From positions 62,001 through 126,000 of the forward strand of contig VCJN01001862.1 in assembly GCA_006384855.1 (NCBI GenBank): a DNA stretch of 64,000 bases, in the 5' to 3' direction. Shown here piece after piece: positions 1-13,000 of the stretch. The notes beneath the pieces were generated by a model, which made no database searches, was not told where the DNA came from, and was given only the letters and a program-made list of their open reading frames with translations. Source of the DNA: Tetraselmis striata. Lineage: Eukaryota > Chlorophyta > Chlorodendrophyceae > Chlorodendrales > Chlorodendraceae. The stretch's first letter is position 1. Each line of letters opens with the position of its first letter. The position numbers were made by a program, and so were the translations under genes.

Positions 1-401
1 GGACATCGCTGGCGATCGCTCGCGGCGGGCGCGCGCCCCCCCCCCCCGCCGCGCGTACGACTTGTATTCGCGAGCAGCTCGCCGCGCGCGGCGGTGGAGC
101 CGCGTACCTTTTTCACCTGACATCGCCTTGACGCCCCATTCGTCCTGCTTTGCTGGCGCGCGTGCGATTTCATTTCCGCCAGCGGCCCTGTTATACTCGC
201 CTACGGCGCTCAATACCGACGATCAGCAGCAGCGGCGGCGGCGTACGCACTGCACCGCATCTGCCACGGCGGCGGCGTGAAGGTGCAAAGCCCGAGAGCC
301 CCGCGACAGGCATCAAACACTCAGGTTGGCAGAGGTCCTTGCTCTCGGGTGCGGCGCCACCCGACCGGCTGCCGCGCGCTCCGCAAGCAACGTCCGCCGA
401 T
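1..401. other. 5' flank of the AP endonuclease gene
   Basis: GC-rich leader with a short C run near position 40. Candidate ORFs cross it in several frames, but none has recognisable protein content. It probably holds the promoter and 5' UTR of the gene starting at 402. I see no TATA-like element that I would call. Confidence 0.4.
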
Positions 402-1245
402 ATGCACAAGTTCCTGAAGCGGCCGGCAGACGGCGGCGGGGCGGCGGGCAGCGAGGGCAAGGCCGCCAAGCTAGACGACGGTGGGGGCGGGCCTGTGCCC
501 GAGCCACGCACGCTAATGACCTGGAACTGCAACGGCCTTACCGGCAGGTGCGGCGCTTGCGGCCGACGCCCCACTACGACGATAGGGTTCGCGCCGGCGA
601 GGCAAAAAAATGACAGTCCAAATGATATTTGTAAAACGACATCTCGCCTCTTTTGCCCTCCCTACCCCCTGCGGACGGCGTCTAGCGCGGTGGCGTTGAG
701 TGGACGGGCGCTGGGGTCGGGCCTGCCGCGACGCAGGGCGAACAGCGAGGCGCAGGCGGAGGCGCTGCGTGCGATGGTAGCGACGCACGCGCCGGACGTG
801 CTGGCGCTGCAGGAGGTGCGGATGCCGGCGTCTGCGCCCAAGGGCGCCAAGAAGGGCGATGGCCAGCCACGCAGCCGGGGCACCCCCAATTCCACCACGC
901 CTGCGGGGCGCAAGGATGTCGATACTGTGGGGCGCTTGCTCCGCACTGGCGACTTGGCCAACTATCGAGTAAGCAACCTGACAATGGGACCCCTCCCCCC
1001 CCCCCCCCCCCCAACCGCGCGCACCTTTCCCCTTCTGAAAGGGGAAATGATGCCATAATATACAAGACAAAACAGCTGCTAAATCTGATTGAACCTTATT
1101 GTCATCAGAGCAAATAATAACGGCTACGTTGTTGTCTCTAAGAGGCACTGCAGTGAGTATACTTAAGGTACCCACGCTCGCATATTTTTTCACTATGTAA
1201 AAGCATCGCGTCTCACGGTTCATTGGTGCACTTTTTTTTTTTAAA

Positions 1246-1283
<38 letters not shown>

Positions 1284-4200
1284 GCACATGTCCTGTCTGC
1301 TGTTGAGCGCGTGGGAGTATGGCGCAGGTGTTCTACTCCCTGTCGGACTGGAAGTACGCTGGCTCTGCGCTGCTGGTGCGCCGCCCCTGCGCGCCTGCCC
1401 GCGTGCGCTACAGCCTGGAGGAGGGCGCGGGCGCAGGGAAGCACCACCCGGACGGCCGCGTCATCATCGCCGAGGCGCGACACCGCCCCCCCACCCCCCT
1501 TTTCCCGTCCATCCAACACCTGCTCACCCTCCCCTCCATCCTCCAGGCACTCACTTCAATCTGATCTCCGCCGGCGTTTTCTTCATGACCGCGCACATGA
1601 ACCGGCAGGCTCCAGGATGGACACTTCTATTCATGCATGAGTAGTAGAGTGGTGGCATCCAACACGCCGTACAGAGCTCACTGTCCCCACTCGATCCTGG
1701 GGCTTGTTGAGGAAAGGGGGGCCGGGGGGGGGGGGGGCCAGGGCTGGCGTACAACTATTGTGACGCTGCTCTGGCGGCAATGTCTGTCCCCGCCAACCTC
1801 CTTCCATTGATGCTACGTCTACGCTGTGTGGCTGATGGCGGCACCTACGCGGCCCAGAGGATGGGTGGAACATCGGTGCATGTAGGAGGTCAACATCATA
1901 CGCGCACTGCAGGGATCCACAGCATCGGGAAGAAACTGTGCGTGTGTGTGTGGGCCGGGGGGGGGGGGGGGGGGGGGCATGATAGTGGAGAGGGGGGCTC
2001 TTGTGGCTTCACTGACCCAGCTTACATCCCCTCGTCGATATTGTGACACTGATACTGACCGACCGACTGCCCATCCCTCACTTGGTTGCGCTGCCATGCA
2101 GTTTGAGACCTTCGACCTACTCGCCACGTACTCTCCAAACAATGGGTAAGTGCCCACCCCCCCCCCCCCCCCCCCCCCCGCCCTCCCCGGCCTCTTCATC
2201 TGCTGCTTTCGTCCCTAGCATGGTGGTGGTGGTGGTGGTGTGGGGGGGGGGGGGGGGGGGGTCATGACGGGCCTATAGACCCCGCTCCCCGCCGCGGTTC
2301 ACATGCCCAAGAGGCTACGCCGGCTGCGCCTGGCTGAGCTGTTGCGGCTGCCCCTTTATGAGCCTGTCTGATCAGTGTGGATATGTGCCCCCCCCTCTCC
2401 TCCTAGGTGGTCGGAGGAGTCCTTTGCCCGCCGGCGGCAGTGGGATGCGGAGGTGACTGCCTTCCTGCGCCGCCAGAGGGAGGCGGGGCGGCCGGTGGTG
2501 TACGTTGGCGACCTCAACGTGGCGCCCGAGGTGCGCTACAGCAGCCCTATCGCACCGCAAGGACTTGCTCCACGCACCTGCCTCGGAGCCTGCACCTCTG
2601 GTGGCGGGATGCGGAAGGAAGCATGCCATAGTTGGGGTTGGCATACAGCTGTATATGCACCGGCGTTTGACTTAACACTCCGAGCACCGTGTTGCCCTGA
2701 CCCATACTTTTGTATCTGATCTATATGCCACTAACTCGGTGTTTACGGTGTTTTAGGGTTAAACCCTAAACCCTAAAACGGGTGCCGCCACATTCTAAGA
2801 ACCAGTAATGTAAGCCCCGAATTGGGCATGAAACCCATTGTAGAAACACTCGCTATGATTCGGCTATAGGTTCGTCTACATCTGACCTCTCACAGGCCCG
2901 GCAAGCTCGTGTTCACGGTGTCCTTACTACCGTGCCGGCACCCGTGGACATCTTGTGTAGCACACAACCGTGTATACACAATTGTTCCCGTGTACGTATG
3001 TAAATCCATAATTCCATGTCGTTTATCCCATCCTAAACCTGGACAAAATCATTCTCACGGAAGTATCGGCAGCGGGAAGCCAGCGATGGAGCCCACGACC
3101 CACGTATCAAGCACCGATCCCAAGCTCCGAAACCGATACACATCACGCATGAGCCGGTCGCCACGTTACAGCTGCTGCACACAGGCAGCCTTTGATATGG
3201 CAACGCCGAGGGGGGTGGCCCACACTGATGAGTCGGTTGCGCTACCTCGTCAAGTTGTCATGCCACGTCAACCACGTCGCCGCCCCAGGACAGCATCACT
3301 TTGTGTCCCCCATGGAGCTGCTTGCAATCCCAAGCCAATGCGGGCTTTTTGGCAGCGGGCAGCCAGCGATAGAGCCACTGACCTAAGGCTCACATTCAAA
3401 TTCTGAGCTCCGAAACCACTACACATCACGCATGAGCCGGTCGCCATGTTACAGCTGCTGCATACAGACAGTTGTTGATATGTCAATGCGGCCGGCGGAG
3501 GGCGATACACGGATGAGTCGGTTGCGCCAACTCATCGAGTGTCATGCCACGCCAACCATGTCGCCGCCCCACGACGGCATTGCGTTGTGCCCCCCAACAG
3601 AGCTGCTTGCAATCCCAAACTAAAGCAGAGTCAGTCAGGGCGGATACGAGGTCTTCATGCCACGCGCCTCTTAGCTACACCACACTTGGTCAACGGCAAC
3701 CTTGTCGATGGTTTGCCCTTTGTGCCCGCAGGACATCGACCTGAGCCACCCCGAGTTCTTCCGCACCCGGGAGCCGGAGGGCGCCGGCCGCGGCGGGCCC
3801 AAGCCCCCGGCGCCGCAGGACCCCGACGACCGCGGGCAGCCCGGGTGCACCACCAACGAGCGCCTCCGCTTCTCCCGCATGCTGGAGGCCGGCGGCATGC
3901 TGGTGCGCCACTCCGCCCTCCCCACCCTGATCAGCTCTACCCCACCAACTCCCGCCACTGCAGCATGTACTTGACTTTATGCAATGAGCGCCGACTCGCC
4001 TAAAAACTAAAAGCCTTATCATAAGCCTCTATCCCGTATGTTGGGTGCATGCAGCCCATAAGAACATTATTTCGCTACAGCTCTGCTGTAGTTTTGTCTG
4101 CATTTGACCTCTGGAAGGCAGGGCAGGTTCTATTCGCAGTGGGTTCCTGGTGCCGCAATCATTGGCACCCGTACCTGCATCTAGATACAAGCGGCCCATA

Positions 4201-6295
4201 TCGGTATTTCTGTGATTCGCATACCATCTCCCATCCCAGCGGAGCAATAACAGTACGGTTACCACGCTAGCTCGGCCAAGGAACACCACGCCAGGCAAGC
4301 CACAGGACTCAAGCTCCGTAGCCTTTTGTATTCATAATCGGGACTATTCCTAGTTATTATCCACGCTACTTTATATTACCTTTATTCCGATATCAGTACG
4401 ACACGGGTACCTGTAGTCGCCCGTCCCCCCGAATGCTTGTTTGTGTTACTACGGCGAGTCAATGTATTGCACTCGACCGCTCGCACTCGTTGCCTGCTGG
4501 TACCTGTACGGTCTGCAAATAGCGTACCCGCATCATTGTGAGGGGCGGCATGGAACCCGCGTATGTATATTTATATATGCCCTCTAGCAGTTGGTTCTAC
4601 GATGCGAGTTTTGTGTGCGTGTGCGTGTGTGTGGTCATTTTTTTCGCCCCCAAGACAGGACTGGCTACTATTTGGTACATCTGCTCGTTCCTTGCTACTG
4701 GGACCCTTCATTTGTATATAGCCAATGGGATTATGTGCTTGTGGGGCGGAAGGGTAAGACAGTGCGTTGCGGGCGTCGTGGGCACTTGATGATGAGTTGA
4801 GTCCAGCTCCATTGACAACCCCACGACACCAAGCAATTTGGTCTGGATCGGCATTTGCGGCCAGGAGCCGCATTTACCCTCATGGAAGCATGCTGCACCC
4901 TGAGATGTACGGATAGCCGCCTGGCGCCCCGCCGACTAAGGGTTCGCTCGGCGCCCCACCCGCAGTACCCCCCCTGAGTTGCTCCGCTGCTTGCCCCGCT
5001 GCCGCATGACGCAGGACGCCTACCGTCACCAGCACGGCGACGAGCGCGGCGACGACGAGGCCGCCTTTGCGGCCGGGCCGAACTTCACGTGGCGCGGCAG
5101 CCCCGGCGTGCAGGTCGCGGAGCACGGGCGCTACTATGCGAAGGTGCGACGCGGTGTTTTTCAAGTCGTTTTGGCATTTGTAGTACCCCGCTAGCAGTAC
5201 CCGTACGGGCAGTCTCTCGCCCTGGCGAACTTCGGGCGACCGTTGCTGCCTCCAACCGCCGCTACAATCCACCCCCCGCCACCCCAGGCCGGCTCACCGA
5301 ACTCGCTTCGGGCACGGGGGTGCCTCCTTGGCACTAGGTGGCACGATCGGCTGCCGCAACTATTGGCCAGCGATCGTTGAGGCGAGCTTTGAGCCTCGTC
5401 TAGCGCGATTTCCCCCCCTTATTTTCCAGTTTTGCGGTTCTCGGAACACGGGTCTCGGGCCGCAAGACTGCGCCCGCCATCTGTTTCCGATTTGCTTCAA
5501 TATGAACAGGGGCCTGAGATTCGCCATTTTAAATCTGTCGTTATTACGTCTGTTGTTACATTGAGCCGGAAATGGCAGCGCACGTTGGTTACACACTGCG
5601 TTTTTAAAGCTTTTTGTGTGTCGGCACCGCCCGTGGATTGGGCGCCATGTATGGAGCTCTCCATTCTCGGGGTCGTGTGGAGGGGTCAGCACGACCAAGG
5701 GGACGCATCAGTCTATTCGATGAGGCTCGTACTACAAAAGGGGCGACTCATTTTCCCCTTCGCCGCATCGACGCCTTGGTTTCTACGTGCACGCCACATT
5801 TGCTTGAATGAACGAGAGCCGCTTTCGCACTCGGGCCGTACTGGATACGGCATTTTTTGCCATGGGAGGTTGGTCAGGATGTGGGCGGCGGCTCTACCGA
5901 GCCGATCGATATCGATGAGAATGTCAACGGCCCCTCAGTGTCTCTGTTGATGATTACATGAGCTAGACGCAACATTCAAGAAATCCACACAGAAATCCAG
6001 AAGGAAATCCAGTGTCTCTGTTACTCTGTTAGAAGAGTAACAGAGGCACTGAGGGGCCGTTGATGGCAGCAGCGCCGAGCCTTCAATGGCCGCCAACATC
6101 TCCTGGCTTCACCAAGGCGTCCGTTGCCTCGGCACGCAGGCCATGCGGATCGACCACCTGCTGGTGTCCACGGAGCTGCAGCAGCGGGTGCTGAGCGCCG
6201 ACATCCTGGGCCACGGCCCCGACATGCAGGGCTTCCTGGGCAGCGACCACTGCCCCATGATGCTCACGCTGAGCAAGCCGCCGCCGGGCACCTAG
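402..6295 (+). CDS. Exonuclease III-family AP endonuclease, 8 exons
   Basis: Class II AP endonuclease/exonuclease III, which cuts DNA 5' of abasic sites in base excision repair. The exon model is 402-547, 737-968, 1328-1474, 2102-2145, 2407-2530, 3732-3902, 5015-5143 and 6140-6295. All phases agree and it gives about 382 aa. Family motifs appear in order: TWNCNGL near residue 40, DVLALQEVRM with the metal-binding Glu, VFYSLSDWKYAG, FETFDLLATYSPNNG, VGDLNVAPE, DIDLSHPEFF, MRIDHLLVS and the C-terminal GSDHCPMML with the catalytic Asp-His. ATG 402 is chosen because it opens the frame just ahead of the first motif. The first 40 residues are Gly/Lys-rich and could hold a localisation signal. A Lys/Gly/Pro-rich insert of about 30 residues follows the QE motif. 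Intron 3 starts with GC (position 1475). Introns hold poly-C/G runs, a microsatellite, a 283-bp duplication and a foldback element. Nuclear or organellar location is not decided. Confidence 0.92.
1249..1288. repeat. (CT)n(CA)n compound microsatellite
   Basis: CT dinucleotides run directly into CA dinucleotides inside intron 2 of the AP endonuclease gene, shortly before the exon 3 acceptor, where they also form part of the pyrimidine-rich stretch. Confidence 0.9.
2751..2778. repeat. Head-to-head interstitial telomere-like repeat
   Basis: One TTTTAGGG unit meets two CCCTAAA units in inverted orientation inside intron 5 of the AP endonuclease gene. This is the plant/green-algal telomere motif in a non-terminal place. 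Confidence 0.7.
3068..3632. repeat. Tandem duplication, 283-bp period, in an intron
   Basis: Two adjacent diverged copies (about 3068-3350 and 3351-3632). Both carry GGCAGCGGG at the start, CACATCACGCATGAGCCGG, GATGAGTCGGTTGCGC and GAGCTGCTTGCAATCCCAA in the same order and spacing. They lie inside intron 5 of the AP endonuclease gene. Confidence 0.8.
4636..4672 (-). repeat. A-tailed 3' end fragment of a dispersed repeat
   Basis: On the minus strand this reads CCAGTCCTGTC, a G run, then GCGAAAAAAA. The same tail is found at 19232-19312 (minus) and 38692-38769 (plus). It looks like a strongly 5'-truncated retroposon end sitting in intron 6 of the AP endonuclease gene. Confidence 0.55.
5925..6062. 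mobile_element. Foldback/MITE-like element with 24-bp inverted ends
   Basis: The left end 5925-5948 and the right end 6039-6062 are inverted copies matching at 23 of 24 bases. A second internal arm (6011-6027) pairs with 6034-6050, so the right half forms its own hairpin. No coding capacity. It lies in intron 7 of the AP endonuclease gene, about 80 bp before the last exon. No clear target duplication is seen. Confidence 0.7.
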
Positions 6296-7655
6296 GCGTG
6301 CCTTTTGCATGTTGTCCAGCCACGCACAACAGCCATCTAACCTTATCGCCTATTCCAGCGGATCCCTTCCACGCATGGCAATTTGCCAAGCGCAGCAACC
6401 AACGAGACGTGGGATAGCTTGACTTGCGCAGAGCTGGGCAGCACATATCCGAGCTGATTCCCATTTCGGCGATTGTGAGACGTGGATGGCTCTTAGCGCT
6501 TGCCACCTCTCCTATTAACATCGCCACAAACTCGGCATGGGTGGCGGAAACATCACAGTAGGCGCCAAGCATGGAGAACCGAGATGTTACAGAAGCATTT
6601 TTAATCCCCCCCCCCTCTCGGCCTGCAGCAAACGCCATGCTGCCGACATCGAAATCGAAGATTGCAACTTTGTTCCTGCCAGTCTTCCAACTACACCGGT
6701 CAGCTGTCTTACGGCCCGGCTGCGTGAATTGCACAGGGTCAGCTATATCCTGAAGCATGATGGCCCTGTGAAGGTGAAGTTACTGCGGAAAATATGCTCG
6801 AGGGCGGTCACAGATCTATGCGCCGGCGGTGTAAGAACGTCTACACTGTCAGCTTTCTGAGAGAAGTGGGCAAGCTGCCGTAGTGTACGAGTAGGTTTAA
6901 TGACATTGTCGGGAGTCGTTGCTTCTGTTTGTTGATGTTTTGTGAGAGGAGCTGCCATGAGCCCTAATTGCGCCGAGCTGTTCAAAGGAAGAATACGCAT
7001 GCAACTTAAGATTTCCGTGTGGCCTTCAGAGGGCAACACGGGACGTAAGACTGCCGGCCTGGTTTGCATCAAAGCCTAAGCGGGAACAGAATTGTGAGAG
7101 GTTTCAATCTACGATTTTGCTCTCAGGCCCACCGCGTCGAACAAAACATTCACAGCGCAAATGAGTGTGACGTGGTGAGCGGACATCGCTGTGATGGCAC
7201 GGCGACGTTTGTGCAACAATGATCTCCGCCATGGATGCCTCGCGCCAATTCCCCCCCCCCCCCCCCCTTCCATGCCCATGCCAATCATGCACCAACACAT
7301 GTTGTCGGATAGGCTGAACACTTGGAAATGAGGTGGCCCGCTCGGAGTGGAGGCATGCTGCGCTGTGGGTACTGCCTAAGCGTGCTTTCATGCGCGGGAT
7401 GTTGCTGAAAGCTGGAGATTCCGCATGACTTAAAACAGTACTTGCAGGCGCGCGCGGCAGCGAGCGGGGTATATTGTCAGTTGGAATGGCGATGCTGTGT
7501 TAGTGCTCGTTCCAGCATTCCCACAATACCGTGGGCTCGGCCTTTCTTGGAATCCGTGAGGTGCAATGGCGATGAAGTAGGTACGGTGCGGCGGAGGAGA
7601 GGGAGTTAAGGGACCGGGAGGGGAAGGAGGGGGGGGGGGGGGGGGGGGAGGGCGC
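6296..7655. other. Intergenic between convergent genes
   Basis: Holds the 3' ends of the AP endonuclease (+) and the dehydrogenase (-) genes. Short ORFs occur in all frames without family motifs. Poly-C at about 7251-7267 and poly-G at 7631-7648. No RNA gene recognised. Confidence 0.5.
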
Positions 7656-10063
7656 TCAGCCCACGGAGCGCACGGAGCCGAGGCCGCCGTCCACGCCGAG
7701 CACCTGCCCCGTGATGAACGAGTTGGAGGGGTGCAGCAAGAACTCGAGCGCCGCCGCCACCTCCTCCGGCTCGCCGATGCGCTTGAGCGCGTGCATGGCG
7801 GTGGACGCCTTGAGCGCGGCCTCGCTGCTGGTGATGCGCTCCGTCATGGCCGTCCGAGTCTGCTCATATGGGGGGGGGGGGGACGGGGGGGAGAAGGTGA
7901 TCAGACGGGGGCCAATCCCCGGGGGCTGGCGCTCGCTGGGGATGTGCAGAATGGCGCTGGGCAGGTGTGGCATTGCGGCAAGCGTCGTTGGGGCGGCATT
8001 GATATTGCGGTGGGAGATCCGGTCGCTCTCCATATACAACACTACTGCGGAGGGGTGCAATGGGTCGGCGCGGGAGGGTGTACTGCACCGAGGGTGAGGT
8101 GTAAGAGATGCGAGATCGCAGGCCAGAGCGAGTACTTAATCGCCAGCTGGCTGACATCTGAGCGGGGATAGGAGCAAGGTGGAGCGTGCCGATGGGCAGG
8201 TCGCATTGCTGACGGGTGAGAAAGGGGTGGAAAATGGCAATGGCAACGATGCCTAATCAAGCCATAATGTAATATAAGTCATATAATGTCATATGACATA
8301 ATTGTCGATATAATGTAATATAAGTCTCAATAAAGTCATATAATGTAATATAATATAATAGTCGATTGTCAATGGCGATGATAACGAGACTAGTGGGGAT
8401 TGTTCTACATTAACAAAGATATCGCAAGCCACACAGAGGGGTCCCCTGCCTTGGGATCAAGGATAGGCAGGTGAGGATGGGGAGGTAAGGGAGACGCTCG
8501 AGGGGTGGGATGAAGGGGGGAGGGGGGGGGGGGGGTTCACCAGGCCGGGGGCGACCACGTTGAGGCGGATGTTCTTAGAGGCATACGTCGCTGCCGCGCT
8601 GAGCGCCAGGCTGGTCACCCCTCCCTGGCAAGGCAAAGCGGCGCGTCAGCATGCGCTGCTATGCTGGGCTGCTGGCTGTCGGCTGTCCGGCGGCGACTGC
8701 GATGGCACCTCGGAGGTGAATGGGGCTGTTGGGCGGGTGATGGAAGCAGCGGTGGCATCACGGTGCGGACCTTTGCCGCCGCAATCGCCTCGTGGTTCAT
8801 CAGGCCGTGGCGTGCCACTGCGGCGCACGGGCGGAGGTGTCGTCAGTTGAGAGCGGATCGCATGGCACCGGGCGGCATGGCGGGAACATCGGGCTGGTAA
8901 AGGGGGGGGGGGTACCCGCGGAGGAGCACAGCGCAATGGAGCCGCCGCCGGACTTCATCATGGCCTTGACAGAAGGCCGTAGGATGTTGAAGGAGGAGAC
9001 GAGGTTGATGTTGAGCGTGTCCATGAACTGCAAGCGCATAGGTGGGTGGTGAGCAGCAGGGGGAAGTATTACGGAGTGGATGAGGCAGCAAGGCGCAAGG
9101 CATGGGTCGGGGGGGGGGAGCTGTGCGCCGCACCTCCTTGTCGGTGGTGGTGTGCGCGGCCTTGAGCAGCACGGAGCCAGCGCAGTTGGTGACGCCATCG
9201 ACGCGGCCGAAGGCCTTCACCACTTCCGCAATGCTGGCGTCCACCTGCCAAGGACGCAGTGACAGCTCAGCCCCTGACGCCATCCCTCTAAACAAACAAC
9301 ATTAGTCACATCCCATAATACTAGTGGTCAAGCAGCCGCTTACAGCTCTAATTATACAGGCACGCGGTGTTGAGTTCAAGACTGGCTAGGTCTAAGGACT
9401 AACACACTAATAGATAGTACAATCATGGATGATTACGGATTGCCATTTCATGTATCCAGCCAGCTCAAGGAAACCGGACATTTTCAAAGCTAGTCCTTGT
9501 CGACTTCAGGGAAGGTCAAAAGAGGAACCTCCGGGCGGTCCCCACCTCCTTGGGCTGTAGCACGTCGGCGATGAGGGGCAGGAACGACGCGGAGTCCAGC
9601 GGGCGACCGGCGCCCGACTGCAGCTCCTCCTGCAGGGCGCTGAGCTTCTCCTCGCTCCGTGCGATCAACGCCACCTACCGACAGGCCAAGAGAAGCACGC
9701 AGCAGGTGGGGACTCAGGCTAGGACCCCTCTCACGCTGCCGCAGGAACCGCGATGGTAACGACTCGGAGCGGCGGCTGCCCGGCGGGAGGAAGAAGGGCG
9801 TGGGGGGCTCTCGCCTTGGCGCCCTTCTGCGCGATCAGCTTGGCGGCCAGCGCCTTGCCCACGCCCCCCGTCGCGCCGAACACCGCGTACACTGGCTCCG
9901 TTACTGGGATCGGGACGGGTGCAAAGCGCGATGGGTGGCGACGGCGCTCAGTCGCTCAGTTCCGAGCCGGCACGAGTATTCGGCCGTCCACTCAAAATTG
10001 GATCAACACAGGAGGGGCTGGCGCACCGGCTGCGGCGGAGCGAATCATGAAACGGGACGCCAT
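7656..10063 (-). CDS. Short-chain dehydrogenase/reductase (SDR), 8 exons
   Basis: NAD(P)-dependent oxidoreductase of the SDR superfamily; substrate unknown. Minus-strand exons are 10063-10027, 9903-9815, 9674-9546, 9244-9134, 9027-8916, 8817-8771, 8624-8541 and 7859-7656. All phases agree and the product is about 270 aa, the usual SDR size. The Rossmann cofactor motif GATGGVGKALA is near residue 20. NCAG, NINLVSSFN and SIALCSSA follow, then NHEAIAAAK, NVVAPGL and a C-terminal GQVLGVDGG. The usual YxxxK pair is altered: the Lys of AAAK is present, but the Tyr position four residues before it is Ile. The start MASRFMIRSAAA looks like an organelle targeting peptide. It relies on a 37-nt first exon and is the least certain part. 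The intron at 9814 begins with GC. Confidence 0.9.
8268..8375. repeat. AT-rich imperfect repeats in an SDR intron
   Basis: Repeated ATAATGTAATATAAGTC-like units form a sharply AT-rich island inside the last intron of the dehydrogenase gene. Confidence 0.75.
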
Positions 10064-13000
10064 GGTCTCTGCTGCGGCTATATGTTACTCCTACTCCCGA
10101 CGACTCGCAGTTCGTGCGTAGGTGCCGGGACTGTTGTGCAGCAAACACTATGATGTATAGAGAGTGGTGACGGTGTATACTTGGGTCGCCAGCGGTGTGT
10201 GCGACGGCTGTCTTATGTGATTCAATTGCTGGGGACGTTCTAGTCGCCAGGCGGGATGTTGATCGAGCGGCGCGCACTGCAGTGACGACGAAATCTGGCG
10301 CGCTATCGTCGTCGCGAATAAGCAGCGGTGCTGCCTACTGAAAGCGGGATGCGTGGCACGCTACGGTGACAGTGGTTTCGGAGCACTGCTCACTCTGCCG
10401 CGCCGGTGCAGCCCCGGCGGGAGCAGATGCCGGCCCAGCGAGCTGATGCAGTTCGATGAGCGCGCTTGCGCTCGATGCTACTAGTCGCTACTGCTGCGAC
10501 GATCGAGAACGAGTAAGGTGATATGCAAAGGTGGGATATTATTAGTCGATGCGCCACCGTGTTGTACCGGTGATACTGGATACTCTTGAGCATCGGCGGG
10601 GGCGGTTGGACGGACAGAGAGTGTGGTTTCGGAGCGGGCAACAACGATACAACACCATTGCAGCAGCATGGAGATGCAATCACCCGCACGATTTGATGCG
10701 ATTATGGTTTCGTCATGGCGCCATATTTCGGCAGGCACTTGATCTTCAATAAAGGACTGCATGCTACTGGGCCAGGCAGGTGACCCTACGCAGGTTCGTG
10801 ACTTCATGTAGCCGGGGCCGTAAGACAAAGCTGAGCAGCTCGCGCTTGGTTCGCCGACTAGGAACAATAGATAACAATAGATGTAACAAATTTCAATTAC
10901 AATTTCGGCACGCGGTAGCATGTACAGTCCGCCACAAAATTCTCACCCCACTTTTCGAGCTGTAATTTCATATCCATCGGGTTTAAGCCCTTGGTTGATG
11001 CAAGAATCAATGATTGTGCGCCCTTCCATGTGCAACAAGTAAACACGGCGATGATGCCTTGTGCGCGGGTAGCCCTTACTCGCTCTGGTTGTGCTCCCGC
11101 CGCAACAAGTATTGGTTTGCGTACTGCTACTCAATACCGACGACATATTCGACGACATGCTGATGTCACGAGAGATGCGATTCTTTGTGTGCATATGAAT
11201 GTGATTCAGGTGCACGGCCCGATGTCAAGAGTTGTCTTTAGTATTGTGGAGTGTATGCAGGGGGAGCGGCTTTCCACAACAGCGGCATGCACGCGTAGGA
11301 ATAGACACTCAGCCTCACAGCCACTACCGCCCCGCCAAATCCAGTCAACTCCGAAATTCTGTCCAAGTCTGGTGCACACTGAAGGGTCGGGTTGTAACCA
11401 ACCTTGCAGGGGCGTACAGCAGCTCCTGACCCAGAGGGTGGATGGAAGTGGCTGTATGCTGGGATTTTGTCTAGGGCATGTGGAGGGGCTCGCCAGCAAT
11501 CGGGACAGTGAATCTTGCAAAAGGCGCATAGCAGCGCCACAAGCCCATAAACCCCGGGCGGGAAGAGGTAGTACAACGGCATGTTGATCGGCGGTGAGCT
11601 ACTCGAGAAGCCAGGGCCTTAGGGTACATAGGGTAAAACGAAAACGGGCATTCGGCCACCCCACCCCCTCGGCTGTATTTCCACCGCTACACGACCTAAG
11701 AATCGTATCGGTGACCTACAGGTAGATGGCTATGAAAGGAGCGCCCCTACCCACCACATCCGGTCACGACGAGAAGTCACAACCCGATAAATTAAGCTAT
11801 TCATTATACAAAAGTGCGCCAACGACCCGTGCAATATAGCCAACGGGGGTGCTGACATGGCGATAAGGCCGGAGGCATGTAGGGCAAGACTTGTGTGTGG
11901 CAGGGCATGTACTATATTATCTGATTTGACTAAATTGCTTGTAATTTAAAGGAACCTATCAGGTTGGACAACGTGGTGCCATGTAATCCGCCGTTGCGCG
12001 CGTTGTCAAAGTGGAAATACATTTCACGATCGGAGCGGTCGTCGGGGGCAAGCCGATGATTGTCATGCAGTTGCTCCTGTCACTTTGGGGCACTGGGCCG
12101 CGCTAGTGAGCAGGGCGGGGGGCAAAGCCGCAAGAAGAAGTGGCGGCACGGTTGAACTGGCATGTGGCCTGATTCCAGATAGAGAACGACATCAGCACAT
12201 CCATCCCATAGCAAAGTCCATGATGGGCGAAGAAGGGGGTCAGGGGGGTCGTCTGAGGCTTGGCTACCTCATGGACACAGGGGCAGGGCAGGCTGGCTGC
12301 CATCAATGCTACCCAGCATCATCCACTCACGTGCCAGCAGAGAGGTGGCCACCGGGACCAGTACAAATAATCATTTACACCATGCTGACCTCACATGCAT
12401 GTTAACGGGCCCAATATGCAAGTGCATGCTGTCCTCAGTCTTTCTGGCGCCCTTCCGAGAGCCTATATCCATCCTCCGGTCTATGGGTTCTGCAAATACT
12501 GCATTCCATCTCTGGGAGTACAACGCGTTGAAAAAGCCTCAGCTAGAGGCACCCGACGTGCCAGGGTATTCGCAGTCTATGTGCGTCAGAGCCCCCCCCC
12601 CCCCCCCCTATGTCATCCGATGCCGCAGACCTGGGTGGCAGCATCCTCCCAGTTCGCTCTGCCTCGGGCAGTTGACTCCCAATTGCTGAGGACTGCTTCA
12701 CACCCAAATATGAAATCTGTTATCAGACGGTGTAATGGAGACGAACGGGGCCAACCCTGCTGTCTGTCACCACGCCCATGTCCAGATGCGGTGCCTGCTC
12801 GTGCAGCCCCGCCAGGTGTGAGTGTGCCCGCGGGCATGACCTCAAGCCCTCCCCAGACACCCGTGTTGGCGGCGTACAACCCTGTGAGGCTCCCCAAGTT
12901 GCCGCCTGGCAAAGGGTTTGCCCACACCTGGACACACACCTGCGGCACAGCGCCTGGTCGTGTCAGCCAGAGTGATGTAGAGGGTTTCTCATCCTGTCTA

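Noticed and set aside
513-1289. 258-aa minus-strand ORF with CVCVC and ERERER runs
   Set aside because: The runs are translations of the CT/CA microsatellite; the rest is antisense to AP endonuclease exon 2.
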